Shown: positions 10,986-25,670 of the stretch, piece after piece
Layout of the letters: each line of letters starts with the position of its first letter
How positions within the stretch are numbered: position 1 is the first letter of the stretch
Assembly: GCA_947095535.1 (NCBI GenBank)
Contig: OX352774.1
Span: 214,756,965-214,820,964 of the forward strand
DNA length: 64,000 nt
Reading direction: 5' to 3'
Source of the DNA: Poecilobothrus nobilitatus
Lineage: Eukaryota > Arthropoda > Insecta > Diptera > Dolichopodidae
Position numbers and translations under genes: made by a program
Notes under the pieces: generated by a model
Told to the model about the DNA's origin: nothing
What the model saw: the letters and a program-made list of their open reading frames with translations, nothing else
Database searches by the model: none

Positions 10986-13900
10986 TACAAATTTTATTTT
11001 ATGCACACAAATTTTGATGTTATGTGTAACGTAATATCTAAAAAAAAAAATATACATTTTTTTAATCATAATTAAATTGATTATTTATTTTCTATTATAT
11101 TTCTAATTATTTAACCAACATAAATTCAATAAGACCGTAAAAAATTTTTATATTTTATTTCTTATCGTATTCTTATTAAATAAAAATATTGTACACTTTT
11201 TTTTTTTTTTTTTTTGTTTAACACCAAACAATAAAGTTTATGAACATTTTCCATTATCAAAAGTTTTTCATTTAACATAAAACACCACTTTAAGACACCA
11301 TTTTATTAAACAAAAAAAAAAAACAACGTAAAATAAATTTATAATTTATCAAAATGTCATTTTTCTGTCATAACTTTGCGTACTTTTTTTTTTTTTATCA
11401 TAAAAACTATTTTGAATGCACTTTTAAATTATAAACACAAAAAAGAAAATTTCAAGAGTCATTGAACATAATATGAAAAAAAAATTGCTAGTACGAAAAA
11501 GTATATTCCTTTTTATCCTCAAGTAAAGAATTTTCAATGAAAAAAGACAATCGAACATCATCATTATAATTTAGCTAAAGGATTGAGAGCAAAATTTTTA
11601 ATAAATTTATTTTGCAATATAAAAATAATGCTTTTGACCCAGCCATTCTTGTTATATAAATTTAATGTCATCTATATTGTTTTATATTAACGGAAATAAC
11701 ATCGGAAATATTTTTGATGAATGGCTTTTTTCATGAATTCGTCAATAAGATAAAGAAAATTAGTTTTAGATTTTTTCGCATCGAACTGAAAATTATGATA
11801 ATCGATAATAAGAAAGTTTTAAACTTAAGAATAAAATGATATTGTGATACTGTTATTGTTAAAGAGATTTTTTTTTTTTTTCTAACAATTATAGGTGAAA
11901 ACAACCAAGATATGACACTCAAAATGTGTTTGTTGTGAATGTGATTGAAAGCATTGAAATTAATTCGGTGGATTAAATGTAAATAAATTAAAATATAGCA
12001 TCTTGATTTTTTTTTTTTAAATTTTTAATTAAATTTTTTAATATAATCTACACCTTAAAATCTTAAAATTTTTTCATTCTTTTTTCATAAAAAATTTTTT
12101 GAGTGATTATTAAACCAATTACTCTTATCTTTTTATTAACGCTTTTATAAATTTTTCATATGTGCTCTTAAATCATCTTCTCATTTTGTTTTTTTTTTCT
12201 TTTTATCTCTTTGGCTTTTCATTTCATTTTATTTTATACATTATTTATTTTTGATTATATCAAAATGAATCCCAACTGAAGATGCTATGAAGTGTTTTGA
12301 TTTTTTAAGGAGCACTTATTATTATGTTTTCTCTTATAATATATTCGTTAGGTAAAGTTTGCATTTATGCAACATGGAAAAATACGACTATAATTAAATA
12401 AAATAATAATAAATCTATTTTCTTTGGTTTTTCAACATCAGTTTATAAAAATATGTATATAAATAATTCATCACATGTCATTATAATGAAGAATATTTAT
12501 ATAATAAATTGAAATTTATTGATTCATATTAACTTTATTTATATATTTAGGTATAAACTAATATTAATTAAAATAAATTTAAAAGTTTTCAATTGGGAAA
12601 GGATAAAATCTTACATAAAATTAATTTCTTTTTTTTTTTTTCATTTTTAATTAAATGGAATTGAGTTGCTGTGAAAAAGCACAATTGAAATCATTTTCTT
12701 CAATATTTTTTCATTATTTATTGATCAAATAATAATAAAAAAAAATTTTAAATTAATAGTTAATTAAATCTTAAGTACGTATTATCAGTGTTCATACCAT
12801 TCCCAATTGTACATTAAAAAGAAAAATTATAATAAAAATTCTTCTAAAATCAATTTGACCCCGAACAGCGAATTATTCAAATGTTTTTTTTTTCATAAAT
12901 TTCTTTAGAGAAAACTTAAGAAAAAATGAACAAAAAAAAACACTATAACTGTGCCTTTCCATTTTAAAATAAATATAAAACCAAAAATATTTTTAAAAAT
13001 TAAACGAAATTATATTTCAATTAATTTTATTTCTTTTCTCGTATTAAAAACAAAAAATGTAAACCCTTTCGTGAATCATGAGCTTACATGATTTTAATGG
13101 TATTAAGAAAAAAAAAAATTAATCAAAATAATCTAGCATAATATCAAAAAATTTATAAATAAAACAAAAGTACGTAAACCCAGGATGTACGTTAACGCTC
13201 ACTCGTCAAAAGATAAACCCGCGATCTGCAAGATATGAATAAAATACCTTTTTAAAATATTACATAAGTGAAAATGTTTGCATATTTTAAGGGGCTGTCA
13301 ATGTATTCTTAAGGTACATATTATTAGAGATCGAGATAATTGATATCGTGAACAAAAAAATTCAAATTAGATCTTCGTATATTTGAAATATCCAATATAT
13401 TTCAACTTGACATTATTCTGCTCAAGGATTTTTTGACTGATTTCACCTTACCTTATAATAAGTAAAAGGGAAAAGTTATAAGTGAAAGATATTTAATTGA
13501 TTTTCAATTCAATTCGCTTATTGCTTCTAAATTTGTAAGACTATTGATACTTTCAAGTTTGTTAACTTTAATTTCAAAACCGAAAATCATTTTAGAATAT
13601 ATAGCCTTACTTTTGTATTAACGAAGTATAAAAAAATAGTTCTGACATAAAGAATTATTTATGTAGGGGATTTTCATTAATCAATGTTTTAAATTTCTTT
13701 CACAATTTAAATTTAAAACAAAATTTGTCATCTTTATTTTTACAAAATTCTTGAAAGTTTTTAAAAAATTTACTAGCATTACGAATTTATAAACAACACT
13801 TAAGGTAAATCAATAAAAAAAAAAAATTTGACCACTCAGTTCTGAAAGGGTTATTCCATTGTGTTTAAAGTATATATGTTTTTTCGTCTGTTATTTTAAT

Positions 13901-14775
13901 GTTTTACAAATTAGTCCATCGCGTCTAAAGATTTAAAAAGGACTAACTATTTTAATTAAAAGATATTAACAAAATATTCACATTTTAATTTTTTTTTTTT
14001 TTTCTTTTACCAAAAACAGAATTTCAAAATCTCTTATATCGTTATTCTTCTCAACTTTTTACTCAAAACAAAAAACAAAGCAAAACGCAAAACGCAAAAA
14101 CAAAAAAAAAATGTTTGCTCATTAAAACTGCTGGTCTCCCTTCTCTTTTTTTGCATCTCAAGGACATTAATTTAAAACAATTAACAAAAATATTTTTTTT
14201 TCCATAGTACATTACACAGGACGAAAAAACAAAAATAAAATTTAAACTTTAACAAAGTTTTTAATGTATTATTGTATCCTGTCAAAGGATATCATATTTA
14301 AAAAAAAAAAAAAGATACTTATTTTTCATTTTTGTTTATTGTTATTTTGTTGTTTTAGAAAAAAAAAAGAATATTGAAACTAAAAGTTGCGGAGACTTTT
14401 AAAAAAGGTTTTTTTTTTTTACTCCCACTTTCTTCCACTATGCTTTAAAAGGTAAACGTTACTTCATATTTCAATTTACAAATTTATATTTAATGTCACA
14501 AATTATAAAATTAAGAGAGTTTTAATTTGAATAACGTGACCATTTATCATTATTTATAGTTATAGTACCTATATGTACCAATCTAATTTAATTTTAAAAA
14601 TTTTTTGAATTATCAAACCAAAAATACATAGAATAAAATACAAAAGAGAAATTGAAACAGAGAGATACTATTTTTTGAGAAATTACCAACGAGAAGTGCT
14701 CTGAAGGTTGCACAGCTTTAAAGATTACTCTTTTATTTATCAATAAATATTTTTGCATTAAAAAATAAACTCTTG
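10986..14775. other. Gene-free A/T-rich sequence
   Basis: Homopolymer-rich. Some mixed-composition stretches (13160-13220, 13830-13930) show no coding frame. Nothing supported. Confidence 0.5.
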
Positions 14776-14782
14776 GGAAAGT

Positions 14783-14860
14783 CCAATAATACATAATTAT
14801 TATTAGTGTATTATTAGTGTATTTTACAAAATTAAGTGCAGTACAATTATGTATTATTGG
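14783..14860. repeat. Perfect 16-bp inverted repeat, possible miniature element
   Basis: CCAATAATACATAATT at 14783-14798 and its exact complement AATTATGTATTATTGG at 14845-14860, 46 bp apart. A further CAATAATACTTTTCC at about 14874-14888 resembles the left flank GGAAAGTCCAATAATAC inverted. Could be a tiny MITE or a hairpin. Confidence 0.5.
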
Positions 14861-16845
14861 AGCATATAGGATTCAATAATACTTTTCCTAACAATGAAAA
14901 TTAAGGAAAAAAAAAAAAGGATACCGTATTTTAATAATAAGAATATGATTATTTAAAAATCAAAATTCGGAATAAAGTATTTATAATGTATTTTTGTTTT
15001 TAAAAAGTTGTATTTTAGAAATTTTTTTTTTTTTTTTTTTTGAAATATTTAATGCTGGTAAAAGAAAATGAAAAACAGAACACAAAATTAAATTTATAAC
15101 ATTATATATTATATTTTCTTCCCAAGTATTTTAATAATGTGGTTGTTTTTTCCGCCTACTAACATTTACAAAAAAAATTCAGAGCCAGCTTTTAAAGTTT
15201 TTGATATAAAGAAGGCAATTTTAATTTTTTACCTTATAAAAATATCAAAGGAATTTGAGTTTCTTTGATATTTAATTAAACAACTTATTTTTTTTCTTTT
15301 TTATAAGACTATTGTTTCAATTTTAATACTTCAGTGTATAGTTTTTTTTTTTTTTGCGTGTTACGCATACCTATATCATATTTTTGTTTTAGTTATATTT
15401 AAAGGTAAAATATTTGTTAAAGTAAGAGTTTACAATGCTATTAAAGTTCAAAAGCTATTAAAGTTCAATCTTAAAAAAAAAGTCTTTTCAGGATATAAAA
15501 ATCTTTTTTAAAAATTATATTTTGTTAACATATTTGTACATTTTAACATGTGCGATGAGTGATGATTGATAATGTAACGTTTCGTCGATACCTCCGTTTA
15601 ATTAATTGCTATTCTATTAAAAATTAACCTCAATTTTAAATTAATACTTAACATTCTAGTTTTTTATATTTTCTTACAATACGTGCATGTCACGATCATT
15701 TATTTCATTATAATCGAAACATATTAATCTCGCCGATTAAGATTAAGATTAAGATTTATATTCTTACTATTGAACTTTTGATAGGTTTAGATAAAGGAAA
15801 ATTAACAAGTTGAAGTGGGGGAAATTTTATATGAGTCACTTCTACAATTGTTTTTATTTTATTTTTGCAAAAGTAGATGGAAATCTTTAAAGACAACAAC
15901 GAAACCAATATACGAATTTTCTTTGGTATATAGTGTGTATTCGACTTGAACCAACCAAACGGCACTTCTTTATTATACCAAACAATACGTTAGAATCTAT
16001 GGTATAATGTAATGTTTGGTTTGAGAATTGGAGAAAATAATAATAAGGAAAATTGAGAAATATGGGAAGCTACTATTATTATTAGGGATTGCCTATCATA
16101 TTCCGTTGTACTTAAAAATACTTACATACCACCGTAAGATAATATAATCATAACTTCTTAATAATATAAAATTGGTATAAATTTGTAAATTGAAACATAA
16201 AAATTTTCAATATGATTTAAATTTTTTTTTTATTTGTTAAACACTGATTAAACAAAAATTGTAAATGTTTTTTTTTTTATTTCACCCTAATAAAATTAAT
16301 AAATAAAAATTATTACACACAACAAATACATACATACAATTTAAAAGGGTCCAATCTAAAACACAACAACTTAAATAAAAAAATAAAAATTATAATAAAA
16401 TATATTAAAATTAAAAAGAAATAATAAAAATTTCAATTAAAACACCACAAAATTATTTATTTTAATTAATTCACACCACATATAAAATAAATCCTTATAT
16501 ACGGTATTACATATTTACTATATGTTAATATATGGTAAAAATCATATTAATACCAACATTTTATTCTATATAACTATATATTATGTATGGTGTGATCCTA
16601 GAATCTATTTAATTTTTTTTAACTAACTCAAATTAAATTTTTTAAAATAAAAAAATTTAAATATTGAGTAAAAATTTTAATTATATATTAAATTAATTAA
16701 TTAAAAAAAAAACATTTAGAATAGAGTAGAAAATTAAATAAATGCTATAAAAATGTATTGCAAAAAAAAAATCTCTGTACCTAAAAAATGGTATTTACGT
16801 TAAAATGAATACATTTAACTATAGTATATATTTATTTATTCGTAT

Positions 16846-16868
16846 ATCCTTTTTTACGAAAAAAGGAT
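16846..16868. repeat. Perfect 10-bp stem with a 3-nt loop
   Basis: ATCCTTTTTT, loop ACG, AAAAAAGGAT. It shares the CCTTTTTT/AAAAAAGG core with the hairpin at 38185. Confidence 0.85.
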
Positions 16869-18118
16869 CTATACACAAAACTATATATTTCTGTATAGCT
16901 ATTTATATTGTAATAAATGTTAAATGGTAGGAAAAAAAAAATTGTAGACATTTAAAATTGGTTAAAAAACAACAATTAAAATATATACATATATGTATAG
17001 GTATAGAATGCTGAAAAAAAAAAAAATCCAAAAAAAAACTAAAAATAAAATATATTAAAGTAAAACAACAAAATAAGTTATTATTTAATTATTAAAAAAA
17101 AAAAACTATAATTTTTTGTTTTTAAGTCAAAAATGTATTAAAGAAAGCAATAAAAGCAATAGAAAAGTTAAATAGAAAAATTTAAGAAAATTTTTCTAAA
17201 TAATACTTCAATAGTTTAGTTTCCATTTCCATTTACAAAAACAAAACGAATTTAAATGATATGAATAAAATTGAATATTGTCTTCTAGTTTTAATTGTAT
17301 ATTAAATTATCCGTTTAACCTTTGAAAATAAAGTATATATATATTATAACCTATATATATATATGAAATAACCTTTAGTGTTTCCAGTTAAGTTATACTA
17401 ATAGATATAAATATAATTAATATAAAGGACATCGAAGAAACTTAAGCTTCTATATAATATTCATGTTATAGCAAAATTAAGTATTATCCTTGAAATGGAT
17501 TAAAATTGATTTAAAACCAAATTCTTTTAAAAGCAAGTTCTTAATAAAGATTTCTTATGTCGAAAAATTCATTTTCTAAATTTTGAAATTGATTGTTCCC
17601 AACCGTAAGTTTATCTGTCATTACAATAATTTTAATTTTAAGTAAAAAACATTAAGAATTTCCATCATTTTTTACTATCTAATATTTCCATTACTATTTT
17701 TTTATTGTCGACTAAAGCTATTTGTGGAAACTCATTTATTGTAAAAATGACTAAAATGCGAAACATGCTTTCATCCAATGTGTTCCCCTCTGATGGGAAT
17801 GATCCATTATAAAACATGCAACTTCTTAAAAATAATTTGTTTCACTTTGTTTCACAGTTTTGTCTTCACTTTACCTTACAATTTTCCTCTCTTATCCTAT
17901 TTCCCTGCAATTTTTCACCTCATTACTTAAACCTACAATATCTTGTATACACCAATGTCCTTAGTTTAGATAACGTATAAAAAAATAATTGTCAATATCG
18001 TTACCAACACAATTAAATCAGTTAAGAAATACTTTGTAAAAAACTATTTTAAAATAAATATTAAAAAACAATAATAATTTATACAATATTCGAGTTTTTT
18101 AAGGATCGAAACAATATA

Positions 18119-18170
18119 TCCCTCTTGTTAAGTTTAAACCTTTAATTTAATTAATCACATCCAAGAGGGA
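18119..18170. repeat. 9-bp inverted repeat TCCCTCTTG/CAAGAGGGA
   Basis: Arms at 18119-18127 and 18162-18170 with a 34-bp A/T-rich loop. Short enough that chance is possible. Confidence 0.55.
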
Positions 18171-19957
18171 CATTTATTTAGTTGTATATATTAATATTTA
18201 AAAACTTTATATCTGAATCTGGAGAAACTTCAAAAATAAATAAATATAATTTATTTAAGATTTATGCTCTAAAAAATTTTTCGACATAATTATTATACTT
18301 AAAGTTGAAAATCATACCATATAAAATTAATATTTAAAATTGATAATTGAAACTAAAAACATGTTCATTATTATTCAAATCATTTAAATCATAACTTAAT
18401 AAAACTTTTCCTTATACGTTTCACTTAATACAAGATAATAATATACTATTATAGTTATTCACAATAGTTAATTACAATAAATTTAAAAAAAACATATTTC
18501 ATTTTCTTAAACAGAATTTCATTAATTTAAAAATATTTTAAGTAAAAAAAAAAACTTAAAACCATGATCACTACCACAATTTTGGTAACAAATACCAAAA
18601 AATTCATTTTTCAACCAAAAAAAAAAAACAAAAAACAAAACAATAAAAATTTAGGTCACAATAATATTTCAAGAAACCCCATTAAACTTAAGTATATTTC
18701 TAAAAAAAAAATACTCTAATATTAAGATGAAAACTTTTCATTTTTTTTGACAATTTAAAAAAAAAAAAAAATATTGGGTTCATTCATTCAAGAAATTTAT
18801 TAGAAAAAAAAATTTAATATGAATGAAATTAGATATACTTTAAAATAAATAAACTTATTCTATTTTTAAAAAGTACTTCAATAAGAAGTACTTATTCGAA
18901 ATTTCATTGATTTTATTGTATGAGTACTAATTTTGATTGGTATTCAATTCACTTTTACTGTTTTACTTACTTAATATATGAATTTCTATTTAAAAATAAA
19001 ATAAAATAAAAAATCATAATATAATTTAAAAAAAAATAAAACTGACTTTTTTTCTTTTTAGAACAATAGAATAATTTTTATATATATATATAAGAAAAGC
19101 ATTTACAATACGAAATGTATTTTTTGCCATCTTTGTTTAAAATATAAAAAGAATACGAGTACTTTTAAAATAACAAATTTTATTAAGCTAATTAAGTCGA
19201 AATTTTAAGGGATAATTCAATATAACCAATTATATAGATTAAATTTACCATTTATTTTAATTGAGGATTTTTGGAAAAAAAAAATGTTCCATAAAAATTC
19301 CAAACCGTAAATTTTAATAAAGTACAAATAAGTTTCCATTGAAATTTTTGGGTCAAATAAAAGTCAATACAAATAAGAAATAGAAAAAAGTTTATTTAAA
19401 ATAATTTACATTAAAATATATAATGGCTTTTACTTTTTTTTTTTTGGAAAATAAATGAACTGGGTAGAAAAAATTTAATAATTTAAAAGCGATCAATTTG
19501 CTGTTTCATTTTATGATAACATCATAAAAACTAAATCATTTTTCATGAAAACAGATGGTTTTTTAACATATAACATAACATTTAACGTTAACATTTTAAA
19601 AAATCAGTTGGCCTTCTCTATTAATATTTACCAATACTTTTTACATTGATAAACCATGTAGGCCATCGTTAACAAGCTACAATTGAAAATATTCTGCTCT
19701 AGTATTAAAGGATTAGCCTCTAGAGATATACGGGTTTTACAGTAAAATTATACAAGCAGTAAATTTATGGTTTTCAACAGTAATTTCGTTATTTCTAAAG
19801 TAGTTAAATTAAATATCCTGTATATTGAGTGCATTTTAATACAATATAACTGTAATTAATTATATTACCCAAAATACGAAGACAAGTTTTAAAACGTTTC
19901 CTAATGTCATCTTAAAAATATACGGCACAAACTTATTTGTCTTGTACACCACTTAAT

Positions 19958-20112
19958 ATTTTTTTTTTTTGGTTACACAGTCTTTGTTCTTCATCAGTGG
20001 CTGTAAATGTCGTAAAAGAGAATTATTCTTTAGACATGTGTTGGATTCGAACCCACACTCTCTCGTTGTTTACAGTTTATTTTATACACTCTTACCCACT
20101 AGGCCATCTAAT
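19958..20112 (-). mobile_element. tRNA-derived SINE (family S1), reverse copy
   Basis: The reverse complement reads GGCCTAGTGGGTAAGAGTGT...GTGGGTTCGAATCC...TTTACGACATTTACAGCC and ends in a poly-A tail (the T run at 19958-19970). A and B boxes are intact. The first about 15 bp differ from the 6686 copy. A 114-codon open frame running across it on the plus strand is antisense to the SINE and is not a gene. Confidence 0.82.
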
Positions 20113-20124
20113 GCAATTTTTAAA

Positions 20125-20195
20125 ACTGTATTTTATATATTTTAAAATACATAAAACTGTATTTTATGTATTTTATATATTTAAACTGTATTTTG
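20125..20195 (+). repeat. Minisatellite AAACTGTATTTTATATATTT, about three units
   Basis: AAACTGTATTTTATATATTTT recurs three times in slightly varied form directly beyond the SINE at 19958-20112, with ATACATAAAACTG inserted between units. Confidence 0.6.
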
Positions 20196-23100
20196 CCAGT
20201 CGTTATCAGAGAATCATATACCGTAATCATGAACGTTTTGATTTTAATAAGATTTATATTATAATGGAGTTAAAACACTAAAAGTAACATTTTAAAACTA
20301 ATAATAAAGAAACTTTAAAAGTAAATATTCAATTGATAAGAAATTGAACACAATTTTAATAAAAACAAAAAAAAAAAAAAAACTAAAGATGGCATCTTAT
20401 ACATTATCTTAACATTTTAAATAAATGAAATTTACTTTGTTAAATTTAAACTAAAAGAAATAAATAATAAGTAAAAAAAATAAATTGATGTATAGAAAAA
20501 ATTGATGTTAGAGTAAAAAAAATTATTTAATAAATTAAAAATTATTTTAAAAGGAAAAATTAAATAAAAATATAAAAAATGTAAATATGTAAATAAAAAA
20601 TAATTATTAAAATATAAAAATTAAGGTAATTATCTATTTAATAAAAAAAAATCTAGTCTCGATAAAAAAAATTTTCGGAATTTATAAAGATTTTCTTTTT
20701 TTTTTTTTTTAATTTCATTTAATTTTTCATATTTTTATTAATTATGAATAAAAACGTAAAATATATATATATCAATATATTTAATATAATATAATACACG
20801 TAAACCTCGATTTACATCGTATTTAATTTAAAATTTTTTAAATTTTTATATATGATTTTAATTTGTATAAAAAATGAAAAAAAAATTTCTTACTTAAAAA
20901 TATTAAAAAAAAAAAAAAAAAAACTGGTTAAAAGGGATTAATAGTATTTACTATTTTATTAATTATTAATTATACCTTTTTTTTTTTTTGTATATTATTT
21001 AACTTATTAATAAAGTGTCGCTTGATAACTGAATGCTCATTAAATTTTCATACGAATTAACTTTAAAAAAAAAGCAACTTGTATATCGAAACTATAATAT
21101 ATGTTTTATTAAAAACTTTCTTAAAATTTCTTAAAAACAATTTGAAAACAAAAAAAAAAATAAAGTTATTTAATATGTAAAAATAATATTAAACTAGACT
21201 GAATATTTCTATATTTAATTAAAAGTTTTTGTTTAAAAAACAAAAATAAGTTCAGTGTTAGAATATCTTAAAAAAAAAAAATAAATAAATTAATGTTAGT
21301 AATATTTATTACATATATATAAATATATTAATTTTATTTAAATAATTTTTATTTATTAATATAATAGAATTAAGTTTAATTTAAATTTGTATATAAAATC
21401 TTATTTAAATCATAATTTAAATTTTTTTTATAATCATTTTTATTAAAATTTGTATTACTAAAATTCTTGTATAAAAAAAAAATTACAAAAATTTAAAAAT
21501 GATAGAACTTGTACCTAAAATTGTAAAATAATTTTTAAATGAAAATTGAAATCAAAATACTGTAGATAATAAATTTATAAAAATATAAAATGCAACAAAA
21601 ACAAAAAAAAAAAGATCTATAAAAATTTTTGCTTTGTAAATCAAATATATACCTATAATATATATTTTTGTAGACAAGAATTTCTAATTAAAATTTCAAA
21701 ATTTTTAATTTAAATTTCAAAAAAAAAATATTTTTTTTTTTTAATCCTTTAATAACATTAATAGTTTTATTTTTCATAAAAAGTATCTAAAGTTATTTTC
21801 AAAAATAATTGTTATAGATAAAATTTTTTTTAAATTTAGAAAGATTACTATTACAAGGACTACTATTATAATTCAAGCTCAAGCTCAAGTTGCCAGCGGT
21901 CTATATCAGTCAAAAGACATTGGTTTCAAACCACGATCAAGAAATAACAGAATACATAATACAAACTTAATAAAATTATTAAAAGTAGATTTTCCACTTA
22001 ATTAACAGATATAGGGTTCATAATATATATCGTCCAATATTGATACTACGTCTTTATCAAATAACTTCTGAAATTCAACAAAAATAGAACATTTTCTGTA
22101 AGCTGTGATGGAAACTATTACAAAAAAAACCAACTTAACTCTTAGCATAAAAACTAATTTTCTTTGAAACACCACTGTACAATATCAGCTCATAATCTAC
22201 GAAGCAACCATCTTTATTGCTATCCCCCGTAAAAATTTTCAAAATACACCATGCACACATCATATTATTAAATTGAAACTAACATTTAAAATCAGACAAT
22301 TTAAAGTGAAAATGTCATCAATATTGTTACCGCATTAATAAAATTTATGTAAAATAATTATATCGTAATAAAAATTGATAATCATTTTAGTAATGACAGC
22401 AACATGATATACAATTTAAAAAAATAAAAAACTTAAGAAAAACATATTTTTATTCAAGAATTTTCGAAATTTAATGGTAAATAATGATGTTTTTGTTTAT
22501 ACTCTTATTGATACAACAACAAAAATTGCAAGTTTCTGTCAAGCTTAAAAAGAATTTAAAGCTGAAAGCTTGATAAAGAAAAAAAAATATTACTCCCTTT
22601 CCAATATCAAAATTTTAGAATTTTAAGATATCGGGGCACTTAATAAAAATTCGAATAGAAAATGACGGTATACGCAGGTTCTGACAAGAAAACAAAGAAT
22701 CTTCAAAACACATAATTAAAAATTACGAAGCTTTACTCCAAGAAAGTTGTGAAAGTAGTATATTGTTTTACCGAAAATAAACAGCCAAAAATAAACACTT
22801 TACAGATCTTCGGCTTTTTAGGGGCAGTACGGTTGACAAAAGTATTAAATAAGTGAAACCAACAAAATCCACAACAAGATAAATAATAAAGGGAGCACAT
22901 TAGATTTACATCAAAAGGTCTCAGTGTTACCTTAAATAGTCAGTCCTACTCAGTCAGTCCTTAAATAAAAATCTAATCTAATCTAGATATTGTCAAACCA
23001 AGTTTTACATTTGAAACTTTTTATTTAAATAGAATAAAGGTATTTAGTATTTATTTAATAAATTTATAGATTTTCTGAGTCTTAAACAAGTCTTAAGCAT

Positions 23101-25224
23101 TTTTTGAGTCTTTGTTCGTTTTTACCAATATTTGTATGAATTGAATTAAAATTATTAATTTATGTATTAATTTTAATTAAAATTAAAATTAAAATATTTA
23201 AAACTATTAATAACTCTACAGCATACATTTAAAATTAGAATATCTTGTCTTAAAAATTGAAATAATTTATATAATATGAAAATTAAATAAAATTAAATTG
23301 AAATTCTATATTTAAAGTATATATCATATATACTTTATAAAGTTTTTAAAAATTCAAAGCAAAAAGAAAAACATTTCTTATATAGGTATAGTAAATAATA
23401 AAAACTTCAAAAATATTTATTTAATAATAAATGATAAAAAAAAAATTAAATTTTTTCGAAAACAAAAAAAAAAAAAATAATAAAACTAAAAATTTAGATT
23501 AAGTGTCTTTCAAAATTGAAAACATAAAAAAAAAAACAAATAAATATTAAAAATTAATTAAAATAAAATTTAATTAAAAAAAAAAAAAATTAACAACAAC
23601 AAAAAACCAAAGTCAAATTTATAATATACCTAATACCTATATATATATATACTATAGAATAAATTAAAATTTAATTAATATAAATAATAAATATAAATAA
23701 TTTAAGAAAAATTAAAAAACTCTATTTTCGAATACTGAATTTCCCTAGATATTTAAAAAATTTAAAATATATAAAATTGAAAAGAAAAAATCAAATCCCT
23801 TGTAATTTCTTCCTCTTCACATCTATTTATATAAAATACATATATATAAAATTAAAATTAATATATTTATGTACATATATATATAAATATATAATATGGA
23901 TATAAATATATAAATTGTTAAAAATTATATTTAAAAAAAAAAAAAAGAAAATTTTAATTATAAGTAAAAACAAAAAAATTAAATATATTTAGTGAAATAG
24001 AAAAAAAAATGAAAAAACATGTGATTTCGTCAATATTATAAAAAAATAAAAAACTAAAAATTAAAAAAATTATATTTAAAAATAAATTATTCAAAGTTAA
24101 AAAAAAAAATAAGAAAAAAATTAGAAAGAAAAAAAAAAACACCCATAAAATGTTTTCCTAAATGATTTATAACTTTATAAAATTAAGTTTTTTTTTTTTT
24201 TTTAAATTTAAAAAAATTATTATTTATATAATCTGAAAAAAAAAAAAAATTATTTGTCATTTTATTGAAATTTTAACCAAACAAAAGAAAAAAAAATTTT
24301 TTTTCTTCTTCATTTATTTCTATATATACTAATTTTAGTTATTATACAAAATGAATTAATAAAAATTATTATCTATAAAAACGAAAAACAATTAATAAAT
24401 TAAAGTTTTATTTTTTTCTTTTGATTTTCTATTTCTATGCAGGTTAAGCTAAGTTAAGTTAAATTAGTATAAGCTTAAACTAATTACCAGTAATCAATCT
24501 TTTTCACATCCGATCTCTAGCTATATAATCACGTTTTTCAATTTCTTCTATTTGTATCATTATTTTAGTCGTCCTCTTGATCTTATCTTATAAAATCATC
24601 TATTAATTATTGTAGGAACCTATCAATAATTATATGGTCTGCTTTTATAAACTTTATTATATTACTTTCCCTCTCTCCGGCTCTTCATATATTACTTATA
24701 GCAAACTTATTGGCAACTTAATTGAAATTTAAAAAAAAAGGAAATAACCTAACCCAATGTGGTCTTGCGCTTATATTAGTGCAGAGTAGGCTTATATTAA
24801 AAATGATTTAATTAAATAGATTTGACAAAAAATTAAAATTATTTTAATATATACCTAAAATTAGAAATTGATTAGGAACTAAATATTGGATTAAAGTTAA
24901 ATTTAGATTTACGAGAGTAGTTCATATCAATATATGTAACGATAAAACGTTACAAAATAAGTCAGTTATTGAACCCATATGAGATTATCATTTCATTATA
25001 ATCAAACATGACAGATTGTTAGAGTGAAAAGTTAGACTAGATTATTTACGTAAAAATGTAAAATTTCTGTAAAAAATCTAAGTTAAGGAAAGCATCAAGC
25101 CAATAGTTCATATTTTGTATTTTTGAACTTTTGATGATTTATTTTTAATCAATGAATTTATCGTCAAATATATGCAATGAGTTTTTTTTAAACAATCTAA
25201 AGAAATTCAAAGATATTAAGGTCA
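20196..25224. other. Gene-free, most A/T-extreme part of the window
   Basis: 20300-21850 and 23400-24420 are almost pure A/T with many poly-A and poly-T runs. 22000-23000 is more mixed but shows no frame. A possible SINE head is at 21893. Nothing else recognised. Confidence 0.5.
21893..21945 (+). mobile_element. Possible degenerate tRNA-like SINE head
   Basis: CCAGCGGTCTATATCAG and GGTTTCAAACC (21922-21932) followed by ACGATCAAG resemble the head at 30495-30575 (GGGTTCAAACCCCGATCAGG) with substitutions. The A box is not recognisable. Confidence 0.3.
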
Positions 25225-25440
25225 CTTTCCACTAAAACAGCACGTGGCGAAGCCGTAACAACAACATACCGTGACGGCATAGCACTTTTATTCACACTAT
25301 GGTGTTTAACCTATAACAACGGTTACATACTTCTCGTTATAAAATTAAATTACAAAACAAAATACAATTTGTTGTCACGTTGTATTCATACATAACGACA
25401 ACGTGATTTTGAATTAATATCTAATTTTGACGTGATTATA
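25225..25440. repeat. GC-richer island resembling decayed transposon ends
   Basis: CACTTTCCACTAAAACAGCACGTGGCGAAGCC... and ACAACAACATACCGTGACGGC, then TTGTTGTCACGTTGT and ACGACAACGTGATTTTG. Several ACGTG/CACGT words in opposite orientation suggest a diverged inverted-repeat element, but I could not fix its boundaries. Confidence 0.3.
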
Positions 25441-25489
25441 TATTCGTAATAGGTATGTATTTTTTATGGGTTGATACAAATGATCGTAT

Positions 25490-25590
25490 CTCAAAATCTC
25501 GTTTTTTTTAAATTTCATTTCTTAAAATCTTGTTTTATCAACATCTCGTTTCATTAAAACCTTATTTTTCTAAAAATCTCGGTAAATCTG
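25490..25590 (+). repeat. Short degenerate array of AAAATCTCGTTTT units
   Basis: Four units of the form AAAATCTCGTTTT, spaced about 28-30 bp apart, with changes (CTTGTTTT, CATCTCGTTTC, AAATCTCGG). It resembles the short units of the foldback-like arms at 41284 and 42555, in one orientation only. Confidence 0.4.
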
Positions 25591-25670
25591 TTTTTTTTTT
25601 TATAGAAGATACAGGAAGAATAAGAAAATATGTTATTTTTAATTTTTATGAAATAATAATAGCTCTCCCA

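Larger units (their letters stand above)
14892..19957. other. Gene-free A/T-rich sequence
   Basis: Contains the hairpins at 16846 and 18119 and a short GATTAA triple repeat near 15737-15757. A 69-codon minus-strand frame at 15756-15965 has no recognisable domain and is probably chance. Confidence 0.45.

Noticed and set aside
19937..20281. 114-codon open frame on the plus strand
   Set aside because: Its body is antisense to the SINE at 19958-20112 and its tail is the adjacent minisatellite. No domain.
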